The notes under the pieces: model-generated
Seen by the model: the letters and a program-made list of their open reading frames with translations, nothing else
What the model was told of the DNA's origin: nothing
The model's database searches: none
Shown here: positions 22,331-34,586 of the stretch, piece by piece
Layout: each line of letters opens with the position of its first letter
How positions within the stretch are numbered: the stretch's first letter is position 1
DNA from: Triglochin maritima
Lineage: Eukaryota; Streptophyta; Magnoliopsida; Alismatales; Juncaginaceae
Length of the DNA stretch: 64,000 nucleotides
Direction of reading: 5' to 3'
Assembly: GCA_963682175.1 (NCBI GenBank)
Contig: OY821782.1
Span: forward strand, 27,735,741-27,799,740
Translations under genes and position numbers: made by a program

Positions 22331-25300
22331 TTGATGATAACCTTTGCCAACATTTAAATGTTGTCTATACCTTGAGATTGGGAAGGGTTGTTGACAACAA
22401 TGTGGAACCTCCCTCAAATACCCCTATTTCTGAATCTCCCGAGGAGGGTCATGAGTCTTGTAAGGAACCTAATTCTGAGACTCTTCCTCGTGAGACTTAG
22501 GTCCCTAAGGTACCATTCCCTCATAAGTTGACTAAAATGCGATGAGCATTGGGAAAAAATTGTTGAGGTACTTAGGCAGGTCAAGGTGAATATTCCGTTG
22601 TTGGACGTTGTTCAGCAAATGCCGTCGTATGCCAAGTTCCTTAAGGATAGTTGCACCATTAAGAGGATAACAAATGTTCCCAAAAAAACATTTCTGGCCG
22701 CCAATGTGAGTTCGAGATTGACACAACCGATGCAACTCAAATACAACGACCCCGATTGTCCAACTGTTTCTTGTATGATCGGTAATGTGGCAATCCCTCA
22801 AGCTCTATTGGATTTGGGAGCATCTGTGAACCTCCTGCCCTACTCTGTTTATGTCAACCTTGGCATAGGCCATCTTAAGCCAACGAGGACCACCCTCCAG
22901 TTGGCTGACATATCCTTAGTAAAGTGGGTGAGTTCGTATTCCCAGTTGATTTCATCATCTTGGATGAACCTGTGTTCGGCCCATAAGGACAAATTCCGGT
23001 GATCCTTGGGAGGCCATTTTTGCGACATCTAATGCACTTATCAATTGTCACAATGGCTTGATGAGAGTATCTTTTGGAAACCTTATGATGGATTTCAACC
23101 TCTTTAGTCTTGGCAAGAAACATGGGCTCTTCGATGATTCAGTCGGAGCCAATTTCATTCAGGACACGGATGAGGTTGGGTCAATGTGCATGTTCGAATC
23201 ACATCGACATATTATTGAGGTTCCCAATGACCATGTTGCGATGGAAGATGATTTTAAGGAATGCACCAGTGAGCTTCTTGACGAGGAGGAACATCTAGGT
23301 GCCTGCTCTTCTAATCCTACGGCCCTTGAGCCACTTGAAATTAACTCTGAATCAAACAAGGACCCACCTCAGGTCGAGTTTAAACCACTCCCTGATAACC
23401 TTAAATACATCTTTTTAGGGTATAATGAGGCCTTGCCACTCATTATTGGTTCTGATCATGCAAAAGATCAAGAGGCTACTCTCAAAAAGGTGTTCTTGGA
23501 GAACAAAGAGGCTATCGGGTGGTACTTGAAGGACATCAAGGGAATAAGCCCTAGTATTGTCCAGCATCGGATCCACATGGAAGAGGATTCTAGGCACCGT
23601 TGGGACCCACAATGACAATTGAATCCTGTGCTGAAAGAAGCTGTCTGAAAGGAGGTTCTTAAGTGTTTGGATCATGGTATAATATATCCCATTTCTCATA
23701 GTTCGTAGGGAGCTGATACCAACATGCCTCCAAACTGGTTGGCGAGTTTGCATTGATTATCGCAAGCTCAATGTGGCAGCGTGGAAAGATCATTTTCCAT
23801 TGTCATTCATTGATCAGATGTTGGAAAGGTTGGCTAGACATGAGTATTATTGTTTTCTTGATGGATACTCCGGTTACAACCAAATTCTCATCGCCCCAAG
23901 GATCAAGAGAAGACCATATTTACATGTCCCTTTGGCACGTTTTCCTATCGTCGCATGGCATTTGGGTTATGTAATGCGCCGACCACGTTTCAAAGGTGTA
24001 TGATCAACATCTTCTCTGATATGGTAGAGTGTTTTCTTGAGATTTTTATAGTCGACTTTTCCATATTTGGTGTTTCCTTCAATTAGTGTCTTCATCACTT
24101 GGGTCTTGTCCTCAAACGATGTCGTGAGAAGAACCTCACTCTTAATTGGGAGAAATGTCTCTTCATGGTAAAGCAAGGGATTGTACTTGGACATGTGGTC
24201 TCGAGTAGGGAAATTGGGGTCGACCCTGCAAAAGTGAGTCTCATTGCTAATATCTCACCGCCACATAATATGAATGATATCCGTGCCTTTTGGGGGCATG
24301 CTGGATTTTATCGGCGGTTCATTCCAGATTTTAGTAAAATTGCTCGACCTCTCACCGCCTTGTTGGCTAAAGATGCCATTTTTAGTTCATACCGGATTGC
24401 CACCATGCTTTTTGGACCGTTAAGAAAGAGCTAACTTCGGCTCCCATAATTAAGGCACCGGTGTGGACTGAATAATTCGAGTTGATGTGTGATGCATCTG
24501 ACTTCGCTATGCGAGCAGTGCTTGGGCAATGATTGGACAAATTGCCTCATGTGATCTACTATGCTAGTAGAACACTTAATGATGCCCAATTGAACTACAC
24601 TGTGACCTAGAAAGAATTCTTAGCAATCATATTTTCCTTGGAGAAATTCCAGTCATACTTGATTGGCTCCCACGTGATTATCTATTCTGATGACACGACC
24701 ATCATGCACCTTATGGCTAAGAAAGATGCAAAATCTTGACTCTTGAGATGAATCTTGTTGTTACAAGAATTTGATCTCGAGATTGGGGACAAAAATGTGT
24801 GAAAATGTTGTAGCGGACCACGTGTCTCGTCTTGAGACAACCAACCCACATGATCAAATTATTAATGACAAATTTCCTGACGAGCAATTGTTCACGATCG
24901 AAGATAACCCTTGGTTTGCTGACATCGTGAACTATCTCGTGACTTAGCAAGTCCCTGTGGGTTGGTCAAAATCTTACCAAACCAACTTTAGATCTTACAT
25001 CATATTATTACACTCGAACGACCTCTATCTATTCAAAAACTGCTCTGACCAAAATTTCAAGCGGTGCGTCCCAAATAATGAGTTCCAAAGTGTGCTCCAC
25101 TTTTGCCACTCTGAGGCATGTTGAGGGTACTTTGGAGAAAAGAAAATTGCCGCCAAGGTACTCAAATCTAGATTTTACTGGTCATTGCTTTTCAAAGATG
25201 CTTATGAATTTTGTAAGCAATGTGTTAGGTGTCAGTGCCTTGGCCAAATCAGTCGACGTGATATGATGCCTTTGCAAAATATCCTCGTCGTCGACATCTT

Positions 25301-25597
25301 CGATGTGTGGGGCATCGACTTTATGGGTCCTTTCCCGAATTCATTCGGGAATATTTACATTCTGGTGGCGGTTGACTATGTGTCTATGTGGGTAGAGAAT
25401 ATCCCCACAAAAACCAATGACAACAAGGTGGTCACCAAAGTTTTAAAGGACATTTTTGCACGATTTGGTACGCCTCGTACCAGAATCAGGGACAGGGGTA
25501 CCTACTTCTGCAATCACTAATTTGAAGCACTTATGAGGAAGTCCTCGATCACCCATAAGCTTGTGACCCCATATCATCCGCAAACTAGTGGGCAGCT
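22331..25597 (+). pseudogene. pol: Element F pol, 5' part (PR, RT, RNase H, IN core), with many stops
   Basis: Readable pieces in order: the pol N-terminus (RVVDNNVEPPSNTP, 22370); protease LLDLGASVNLLPYSVY near 22805; the acidic linker; RT with [15 protein letters not shown] (23740), [14 protein letters not shown] and [12 protein letters not shown] (23790-23890); RNase H CDASDFA near 24490; integrase zinc region with CKQCVRCQ near 25215; integrase core [11 protein letters not shown] near 25310 and RDRGTYF near 25490. The RT motif that is FMDD in A reads FIVD here (about 24047), so the first catalytic aspartate is lost. Stops and frameshifts are frequent. The gene stops at 25597, where solo LTR G is inserted. 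Confidence 0.92.
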
Positions 25598-26712
25598 TGA
25601 TTGAATCAGTTTAATTACCGTAAGTGCACGACCACGTTGAATCGGTGACAAGCAAGGGTCGATACACCAAGAGTGTGCGCGAGTCAGATTCGGATACTCG
25701 AGTGGGGAAAGAAAAGGAGATTAAGGTCGAAACTACACAACAATGCGAAAGAAATCGGAAAACAAGCAATAAACTAAACCTTTAGAGGTAGAGCGAGAAA
25801 GAGAATGCAAAAATATGTGTATGTGTGTGTGTTCAAATGTGCTCATCAAAACATGGCATACATGAAATCCATAAAACTCAACTCCAATTTTGCCTCCACA
25901 TGAAATAAGATAAAACCTTATCATTAAAACATACAAGACAACAATTGAAATGAAGCTAATATGTTCACATGCATCATGACTCAAATCCAACTGTCTCCAC
26001 ATGAAATAAGATTTATCACAATCATTAAAGCATACAAGACATTAATTAAGATAAAACCAACATGAGCACATGCATGCACATGTCTTGTTCCCTTTTTCAA
26101 CTTCATCTTTATCCTCACCTCATTATTCCCCATAAAATAGGCTCACTAATCTAAGCATGTGCTAAGCTTCACTCAAGAGCATAGTCCATCAAAGATAAAA
26201 GTAAAATCGCATAAGATGGTTATGGAAATCATGTAAGGCTCAATGGATTAAGATTAACACACACTAATCCATCACATGATCAAATCACCTTCTTCTCCAC
26301 CCCCAATGGGGATGAACTACTCTCTACTCATCTCTACACTAAATAAAACATAAAAATAACATGAACCCATAATGGAAATGACTAAAAACAAGATTAAACA
26401 AACAACAACATCAAAGAAATTGTATCAAAGGAAATACATGTATTTAAAAAACAACTCACACTTGATTGAAATGAAAAGATTACAAAGTATGCTTCTTCTC
26501 CTCCAACTACACTAATCAGCAACAAAACAAAGCCTAAAACTAATGGAGAAGCAAGAAGAAGAGGGAGACGTTGTAAGACCCACTCTCCTATTAATTGAAT
26601 AAGCTCCTTCATCTTCATGCGTGTTGGTGCATTATTTGATTGTATGCTTGAGGTTTTGTATGAATATTTTGATTTTTGGTAACGTTTTCTCTCGGGGAAA
26701 AATCCATCTTCC

Positions 26713-26790
26713 AGGAAAGTTTCCTCTTTGAGGAAAAGTTTCCTTTTTGAGGAAAAGTTTCCTTTTGGGAGAAGTTTCCTTTTTGGGAAA
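26713..26790 (+). repeat. Tandem palindromic 19-bp repeat in LTR P
   Basis: About four units of AGGAAAAGTTTCCTTTTTG, each containing a GGAAA(A)GTTTCC-type palindrome. Copies vary by a base or two. Confidence 0.8.
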
Positions 26791-27332
26791 TGTGCCTCGT
26801 AGGCGGGTGTGACTCATCGGGCAAGTTTGTAATCGATTTACTCAATCGGGTTGGTCGGATCATGGTTGCATGTGAAATTCGTCTCTTGCCTTGGGGTGTG
26901 ACGTGTAGGGCTGAGTGTGATGGGGGGTGACGTGGCATCCTAGTCATGTAGGAACAGATCTGATTTTATTTGCACACTTTTGAATTGCATATATTTTTGC
27001 AAGTCTTGATAAAGAATTATTGGCATTCATTTGTTGCCTTTTCTCTTGGTGGCTTGAAACAAAAACCACTCCTCAACCCTAGCCATCCCCCATCTCTTTC
27101 TTTTCCCCACGCAACCCTCCAGACCTCCCTCATCTTCTCCAACGTCCTGGTGGCCAGCAGCTCTGGCAAAGCAGTAGAATCCGACGAGGTTGCAAGAGGA
27201 GGGCAACATATTTTGTGGCGTGTAGAAAGTGGGTTGTGGTTGTTCTTCCAACAATATTCTCCAGCAACTCAGGTATGCTCCTATCCCTTGTTTAGATTTT
27301 TTGTGAGGGGACGTAGGCTGGAGGGGCCAGCC

Positions 27333-28600
27333 TGTAACATCCTCAAACAGCGGAAGAATTTAAAATTTTAACAACACGCAATCAACAGAGGATATTACAC
27401 AATAAGAGGAAACATGTGCACCATAAATATATACATAATATATATTCGAAAAACTCAAAAGTGTGATTACATTTCAAAAGGCTAAACAAAAGATACAAGT
27501 GATCACTCTGACCTCAAATGAGAGAAAACAGGATCAGGTAGCAGCGCTCCTCTCCTCGGTAACCACCCCCTATCTCCAATCACGGCCTGAAAAGCAAACA
27601 TGCAACAATGCCTGAGTTTCCAGAAGGAAACCCTATATGCCAAACTCTATAATGCATGAACTGAATGACACCCTAGCATGCAATTCTACCAACAAGAAAA
27701 ACACCACAACCAGGCTGGCTCCAGGGCTCTTTCACCCAACAACAGCACACACCACCGTTACGGGGTTGCAAGGCTTTTTCACCCAACCACCGCAACACAC
27801 TCTTCGCCAAGCTGGGCTCCAGGGCTTTTTCACCCAACCCAAATGTCCAAGGGCTCCAGGGCTTTTTCACCCAACCCTTAACACGCGGTCCATGCTCAGG
27901 CTCCAGGGCTCATTCACCCAACCTGAACGCACTACGGAGCTCGAGGGCTTTTCACCCAACTCCGCACAGACTAGCTGGGCTCCATGGATTTTTCACCCAA
28001 CCACATCTCTCACACAGTTATGGGGCTCCAGGGCTCTCTCACCCAACCACCGCAACACTCGTGCCCACTTGCACACCTGCCGGAAGAACATCGACACCAC
28101 AACTCCCCCTGCACGGACGACCACAACAACCGCACCTCCAATGTGTAAATCTGGACACAAATGGTCGACCGAACCAAAAGTCCCGGTCGACCGAATCTCA
28201 CAAACACATGGCAATTGCCTCGACCGGCACTCCATCGGTCGACCACTCCTCACCAACAACACTTGTTCGGTCGAACCAAAGTCAGGGCCGGGTCGACCAT
28301 TTAGAAGTCCCCAACTCTCACCAATGAATACGGTCGAACCCCCGAGTACTCTCGGTCGACCGAATTCCACCAAGAAAATCTCCCACGCTCCACATCAAGT
28401 CTGGTCGACCGAACCACCTTCGGTCGAACCGACCACCAATCCAACTTAATTCACCGGTCGGACAAAGTCACACAGGCGGTCAACCGTTTAGATGGTCAAC
28501 GCCCCAACCGACCTATGACAGTGCACACGGTCGAACGACAAGGGGGACCCGTTCGACCGAAACCAACCAGGCTTGCCTCAAATGCACAACCGGTCGACCA
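27333..28600 (-). repeat. Element Q 3' LTR (1268 bp)
   Basis: On the minus strand it starts TGGTCGACCGGTTGTGCATT and ends GAGGATGTTACA. Inside are about eight degenerate copies of GGGCTTTTTCACCCAACC (27718-28050, plus-strand view) and many CGGTCGACCG-type dyads (28150-28600). Confidence 0.8.
27718..28050. repeat. Degenerate tandem array in Q LTR (CACCCAACC repeats)
   Basis: Eight copies of a roughly 25-bp motif containing CTCCAGGGCTTTTTCACCC occur at irregular 35-50 bp steps. Spacers differ from one another. Confidence 0.8.
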
Positions 28601-28689
28601 CCCCAAGGGCATCGTTCGACCGGTGTGAGGTAGAACCCAAAATCTCATTAAGAACGGTCGACCGTTGGCACCAACCGGTCGACCGATCA

Positions 28690-29458
28690 GCTAGTAAAAT
28701 CTCCCAAGTGGACTCTCACTCACTGTGGTGTTGCCACCTGACCTTCACCATCAGAATGGTCCTCCTCCTCAACTGATGCTCCACCCGATCCCCAATCTCA
28801 ACCGGTCTCTCCTCAAGAGACATCCTGACGGATCTCTGGAACCTCCAACTGGATCACATGAGAATGATCTGTTACGTACTTCCTCAACATCGAAACATGG
28901 AAGACGTTGTGAAGACCAGAAAATGGCAACGGCAGTGCAACCCTGTAAGCAACCTCTCCAACCCGATCGAGAATCTCAAACGGTCCGACATACCTCGGAC
29001 TGAGCTTCCCTTTCTTCCCGAACCTCATCACCCCTCGAGATGGTGAAATCTTCAGGAAGACATGGTCGCCTACCTCAAATCTCAACTCTCGCCTACGCCT
29101 ATCAGCGTAGCTCTTCTGCCTGCTCTGAGTTGTTGCTAGTCTCTGCCTGATCACATCAACATTCCCAACATACATCTGCACAATCTCAGGGCCAACTAGC
29201 TGTCTCTCGCCTATATCACCCCAGCATACCAGTGATCTACACAGTCTCCCGTATAGAGCCTCGTACGGTGTCATCCCAATGCTCGAATCGTAGCTGTTGT
29301 TGTAGGCAAACTCGATCAACGGCGAATGCTCATCCCAATGTCCTGCCCAATCCAGAGTACAAGCTCGCAACATATCCTCTAATGTCTGGAAGGTCCTCTC
29401 AGACTGACCGTCTGTCTGCGGATGGAATGTCGTACTGAACTTCAATCGAGTCCCCAGG
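28690..29458 (-). pseudogene. pol: Element Q integrase C-terminus and chromodomain tail
   Basis: The frame from 29445 reads [20 protein letters not shown] (the catalytic E region), then [12 protein letters not shown]. After a stop or frameshift near 28813 the next frame gives LEERPVEI…MVKVRWQHHSE, a stop, then ESTWE. That is the VKVxWxxHSEExxTWE core of a Tekay-type chromodomain, which in intact elements directs insertion to particular chromatin. Confidence 0.8.
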
Positions 29459-29460
29459 GC

Positions 29461-30108
29461 CTACTGCAAACTCCTCAAGAATCTGGAAGTGAACCTCGGA
29501 TCTCGATCCAAAATAATACGCACAGGCACTCCATGAAGCCTGACGATCTCCTCAATATACAACGTAGCTAGACCCTCCATAGGTAGAGTAGTCTGGATAG
29601 CTAAGAAGTGTGCCGACTTGGTCATTCGATCGACTATAACCCAAATCGCATCATGGAATCCTCTCGTCCTCGGCAGCCCAGTGACAAAATCCATCGTCAT
29701 GTGCTCCCACTTCCACTTTGGAAGCTCGATCCTCTGCATCGGTCCTGCAGGTCTCTGGTGCTCAATCTTCACCTGTTGACAAATCAGGCATCTGTCAACG
29801 AACTTTGCGATCTCCATCTTCATTTTCTTCCACCAGAAATTCCTCTGAAGATCTCTATACATTGTCGAACTGCCCGGGTGGATCGAATAACGGGATTTGT
29901 GCACCGCCTCCAGAATGTCCTTCCTCAGATCTCCTCCCTTCGGCACCCAGACACGACCTCTGAACCTTAGCCCACCATCAACTCCAATAGTGAAGTCTGA
30001 TCCATCTCTGCCAGCTAACTGTAACAACCCAGCTAACTCATCATCAGAACTCTGAGCCTGAACGATACTCGAGACCATCTGAGGCTCCACTCTCAGCCCG
30101 GCAATCAC
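29461..30108 (-). pseudogene. pol: Element Q integrase, zinc and core domains
   Basis: The open stretch includes [15 protein letters not shown] and CLICQQVK (zinc-binding region) and [10 protein letters not shown] with [11 protein letters not shown] (the two catalytic aspartates). A TAG at 29461-29463 separates it from the C-terminal part. Confidence 0.88.
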
Positions 30109-31580
30109 AACACCTCATGACTCATCAGTGAACGGTCTCCATTCGGCCAGTGCCTCAAGCAACTTCCACTCCTGGATACAAAGGCCTGCTGCGGTAACCT
30201 CCATCTTCCTGCTCAACGCATCTGCAACCGAATTCGCCTTTCCCGGATGATACGAGATGGTGAACTCATAATCATTAATCAGCTCGATCCATCTACGCTG
30301 CCTTATATTCAGCTCCTTCTGCGAAAATAGATACTTCAGGCTCTGATGATCTGTGAAAACCTCGAACTGCTCGCCATACAAGTAATGCCTCCAAGTCTTC
30401 AAAGCGTGCACTACTACTACCAACTCCAAATCATGAGTAGGGTAGTTCCTCTCATGCACCTTCAGCTATCTCAAAGCGTATGCAACCACCTGCCCACGCT
30501 GCATGAGTATGTATCCTAGTCCGACGCCTAACGCGTCATTGTAAATCACAAACCCACCGCTACCACCGGGAAGTGTCAGAACTGGAGCAGTCGTCAGCCG
30601 ACTCTTCAGTTACTAGAAACTGTCCTCGCACTTCTGGGACCACCCGAACTTGATGCCATTCCACGTCAAAGTCGTCATCGGCGAAGCCGACCTGGAGAAA
30701 TCCTGAATAAAATGGCGATAGTACCCCGTCAGTCCCACAAAACTCCTAATCTCTGCCACACTAGTTGGGCCTCTCCACTGCGTCACGACCTCAACCTTTG
30801 CTGGATCTACTAAATCCCAGCTCTCGATACAATGTGTCCCAGAAAGGCGACACTGCTCAACCAGAACTCATAGTTCGAAAACTTGGCATACAACTGATGA
30901 TCTCTCAAAATACCAAGTACAACTCTCAAGTGCTCTCGATGCTGCTCCACATCTTGCGAGTTGACCAAAATGTCGTCCACGAAGACAATCACAAACCGGT
31001 CGAGGTACTGACTGAACGTCCTGTTCATCAAATCCATAAACGTTGCAGGCACGTTCGTCAACCCGAACAACATCACCAAAAACTCGTGATGTCCGTAACT
31101 CGTCCTGAAAGCTGTCTTCTGCACATCTGCCTCTCTGATCCTCAACTGATGATAACCGGATCACAGATCAATCTTCGAGAACACCTTCGCTGACTGCAAC
31201 TTGTCAAACAGGTCCTCGATCCTGGGCAAGGGATACCGATTCCTTACGGTAACCTTGTTCAGCATCTTGTAGTCAATACACATCCGCAGCGATCCATACT
31301 TCTTCTTCACGAAGAGTACACGTGCTCCCCAAGGTGAGACATTGGAGCGGATAAACTCGGTATCCATCAGATCCTACAACTGCTTCTTCAGCTCTGCCAG
31401 CTCAGCAGGTGCCATCCTATACGGCGCCTTTGACTGCGGCGTAGTCCCAACTACCAAATAAATACAAAACTCAATCTCTCTCTGAGGTGGCAACCCGGAG
31501 ACATCGTCGGAAAACACCTCTGGAAAATCCTGGACTTCTCAATGTCCTCCAATCTCCTTGCCTCTAGATCTGGAACTACG
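30109..31580 (-). pseudogene. pol: Element Q reverse transcriptase and RNase H, broken
   Basis: [22 protein letters not shown] to FSKIDL (31367-31161), a stop, then [19 protein letters not shown] and the catalytic FVDDIL (31145-30810). RNase [28 protein letters not shown] and ADALSRK (30459-30115). Several single-base stops or frameshifts interrupt it. Confidence 0.88.
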
Positions 31581-31600
31581 AGAGTGGCCACGAAAGCTCT

Positions 31601-31850
31601 TTAACCCTGCTGCAACAACTTCTGTGCCCTCACTGCTAATACAACTACTCTGCCTCCTCTGTCCTTCGTCCCCCTGATAAACACATCAGGTAGACCCTTC
31701 CTCGGGATCATAATCTTCTCCTCCTGGCACAAGACTTGCACATCGTACTGGGATAGCCAATCCATCCCCAGTATGATGTCGAAGTCCTCCATCGGCAACA
31801 AGACCAGGTCAGCCGGAAACTCCTGAGCACTCTCGGTCGACTGAAAGTCA
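31601..31850 (-). pseudogene. pol: Element Q protease, 5'-truncated
   Basis: LVLLPMEDFDIILGMDWLS is the chromovirus protease C-terminal half. The N-terminal half with the DTG/DSG site is missing. At about 31850 the reading gives way to LTR sequence. Confidence 0.8.
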
Positions 31851-31884
31851 CAAGGGAATAATCCCTCACACAAAACAATGAACC

Positions 31885-32298
31885 CGGTCAAACCCCCGAA
31901 CACTCTCGGTCAACCGAATTCCACCAGGGAAATCCCCCAACTCTCACCAACGAATACGGTCGAACCCCCGAGCACTCTCGGTCGACCGAATTCCACCAGG
32001 GAAATCCCCCAACTCTCACCAACGAATACGGTCGAACCACCGAGCACTCTCGGTCGACCGAATTACACCAAGGAAATATCCCACGCTCCACATCAAGTTC
32101 GGTCGACCGAACCACCTTCGCTCGAACCGACCACCAATCCAACTTAAGTCACCGGTCGGACAAAGTCACACAGGCGGTCGACCGTTTAGATGGTCAACAC
32201 CCCAACCGACCTATGACAGTGCACACGGTCGAACGACAATGGGGAGCCGTTCGACCAAAGCCAACCAGGCTTGCGTCAAATGCACAACCGGTCGACCA
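31885..32298 (-). repeat. Element Q 5' LTR fragment with 72-bp tandem repeats
   Basis: This matches 28310-28600 of the 3' LTR, but a 72-bp unit is present about 2.8 times (starts 31885, 31957, 32029), whereas the 3' LTR has a single copy. Each unit carries CTCTCGGTCGACCGAATT. Confidence 0.85.
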
Positions 32299-34029
32299 TA
32301 CATTTCTCCCTCAGAAATGTCATATGAGACGTCTGGAATGGCAAGGTTACATCTGGTTTGGGGGTGTATACATGGTCTGATCTCTGAATTAACGATTCTA
32401 TGGAAGTTGATGATTTTGTTGGCGAATGAATGTAATGTTATCAAATACGCATGCATGAGTTATTGATCATTCAGTAATGCGTGGATGTCGCTACATGCGA
32501 TATAGGGTGATGTTGCTAATGTGACATATAAGATGCATGTGTTTTTAGACTATGATTTCTTGCACGTAATCTGACTCTAAAATGTCTGACATGTTGCTAA
32601 TACAATACTAAAGCTCTACGGTTAATGTTCATTTTCACATGTATGCATGGGTGTAGGCTCTAAAATTGCACTCATAAATCATCATGTCATCTAGTTGTGT
32701 GTATGTCGATATCTATGCATGCATGATGACTTGTATAGAATAATCAGAATTCTATTTCATACACATGTTGTATCATGTTATAGATATTATTGTCTGAACC
32801 TGATGCATGCACATTATCACGTCTGAACTTGCTCCGAAACTGCACTAATTATGTGTTCTGAAATTTAGAGATCATATAGTTTGAATATCGTTATGTCTTA
32901 ATTATTGATATCTTTTACTATGATGCTTGTTATTGCTTGCCTTTGTGTGCATGTTTCTAATCTGATGTGATGATTGGTAGTTGCATGTACCCCTTAGGTA
33001 ATGTTCCCCATAACCTTTATGCATGACCCGTAGATGACATATGTTTTTGTTATGCTTTTGATATGTCTCTCTTGTGGATGTTCGTTGTTTCTGGAGCCCA
33101 TTGGTGGCTGATTGAATTCTGATATTTTGTCTACTCTGAAGCCGAGAGGAGGATATTTGTATACCCCTCGTGTTGTGCTTATTCAGATTAGTGTGTCTAT
33201 ATAGATTAGTAGACTTATAGATAGCTTGCATTGCATTTAAATTGATAATTAATTCTGGGCACATTCTGTATTCTGGGCCGACGAGCCACGAGTGGGTCCT
33301 CTAGCTTCAGAGGCCATTCGCACAAGACCTTCACATTGGGTGGTTAGGTGTAAGATAAGTCCTGGGTAGGCGCGTTGTCATTCTGTCTCGGGTTAGATGT
33401 TCCAAAGTTTGTGATGACACAATGTAGGTTTATTTCCGCGAATTTGGACATTTATCCGGCACACCGGTTTGTGCCAAGCGGTGGGTCACTGTCGAGTGCG
33501 CCCTGCTGGCACGGCTTATGGAGTCATAGCCTTCTGTTGCATTTGATGCTTTTCTGTTCTGTTTTTTATTCTTTCGTCTTAGTTAGACTGCATGCATTCT
33601 TCTGTAAAACTTTGTTGGGACTGGGGCATACAGGGTTTTCTTAATTGAAAACTCATGCACTTGTTAATGTGGTGCTTGCAGGTACTTAGGTTTCTATAGG
33701 ATAGACTGGACGAGTGTCGAAGATTTTGTACACGAGGGGCGCGTCGACCAGAGTCTTCAGTTATCTTCTTCTTCCGCTTATTGATATATTTTCTTTTTGA
33801 AACTCAAGTTGTGTAATGAATCTTTCATATATGGAAATTCAGTTACTTTGGTTACTTTTATTCGTTAGCTATCCATGTATGGTTTTATATATTGTTGAGT
33901 TAGTCTGTCTCGTTTTTTTTCTTGTAACTCCTTCGGTCATCGCGACAGTCTCTGATCGCGACACTTGAAGTTCTTTCCCAGTGTGCGAACCCACAAGTTC
34001 GGGGGGCGTTGCAGGAGGGATTACAATGG

Positions 34030-34200
34030 TTTATATAGACTTATACGTGGTTATGATCAATCTAGAAATAATCAGACGGCTCTAAATCATATATGATGGT
34101 CCGGGAATGCTCCAACCCAAATACCCGACCCACGACCAAAATTTGAGATCCATTGGACCTGTTTGATCGCGAGTGGCAAATCAAATAGATCCGATCGAGT
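34030..34200 (-). promoter_or_regulatory. LTR G promoter region: degenerate palindromes and TATA-like box
   Basis: A TATATAAA-like box lies at about 34030-34037. GATCGCGAGTGGCAAATC and a neighbouring copy lie at 34147-34200, about 110 bp upstream on the minus strand. They are degraded relative to LTR F. Confidence 0.5.
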
Positions 34201-34586
34201 TGAATTTTTGTGTGCTGCTCTCTTTCTTCAATTGGCACGTGGGGTGAAGTCTTGGTCCGCTGGCTCGAATTACTTTGAGTTTAATTGGCAAAATACTGAT
34301 CTGGTTCAAGTCGTGTCACCTTATTTTGCACTTCACAATCAGGTCCCTCCAGGTTTTCACTTTGGTCCTTCTTGATTTGTGATCCAGTCCTTGTGCACTA
34401 CAAACAAGTCCATAACCTTCCAAATCAGTCCATACTTGTTACATTTAGGTCATTTTTGCTCACTTCCTCTTCTTTATTTCCTAACTCCTGAAACACTACA
34501 AACAACAACTCGAGTAGCACAATATTGGGGTAAAATAAAGGATATTTAACATGAATATGATGCATGATATGCTACTAATCACAGGT

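Larger units (their letters stand above)
27333..32298 (-). mobile_element. Element Q: degenerate Tekay/Del-type chromovirus inside P
   Basis: The minus strand carries a fragment of the 5' LTR (32298-31885), then directly the protease through chromodomain of pol, then a full 3' LTR (28600-27333). The rest of the 5' LTR, the PBS, gag and the start of protease are deleted. Both LTR copies start at TGGTCGACCGG, which supports that boundary, and a short G-rich run (GCCCTTGGGG) precedes the 3' LTR. No target duplication was found (CAGCC versus TACAT). Confidence 0.85.
26572..34013 (+). mobile_element. P: chromovirus-type solo LTR inside G, split by Q
   Basis: It starts TGTAAGACCC at 26572 and ends GGGGGGCGTTGCA at 34013. 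The two parts (26572-27332 and 32299-34013) total about 2.48 kb, like E's LTR. Features include tandem GGAAAAGTTTCC units (26713-26790) and AACCCTAGCC near 27076, as in transcript leaders of such LTRs. There is no exact target duplication (GACGT versus GGAGG), so the boundary could be off by a few bases. No genes; 32299-34013 holds nothing else I can identify. Confidence 0.65.
25598..34581 (-). mobile_element. G: Athila solo LTR inside F's integrase, split by P and Q
   Basis: On the minus strand it starts TGATTAGTAGCATATCATGC at 34581 and ends CTGATTCAATCA at 25598. Its two parts (34581-34014 and 26571-25598, about 1.54 kb together) line up with the 3' LTR of F. Flanks CAGCT (25593-25597) and CAGGT (34582-34586) form a one-mismatch target duplication within integrase codons. 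No internal sequence of G remains. Confidence 0.88.

Noticed and set aside
27718..28050. CRISPR-like repeat-spacer look
   Set aside because: Repeats are degenerate, spacers are of irregular length, and the context is a plant LTR.
27637..28449. 270-codon plus-strand open frame
   Set aside because: It lies entirely within Q's LTR repeats and GTCGACC dyads. The frame is open because of repeat composition, and no domain is visible.
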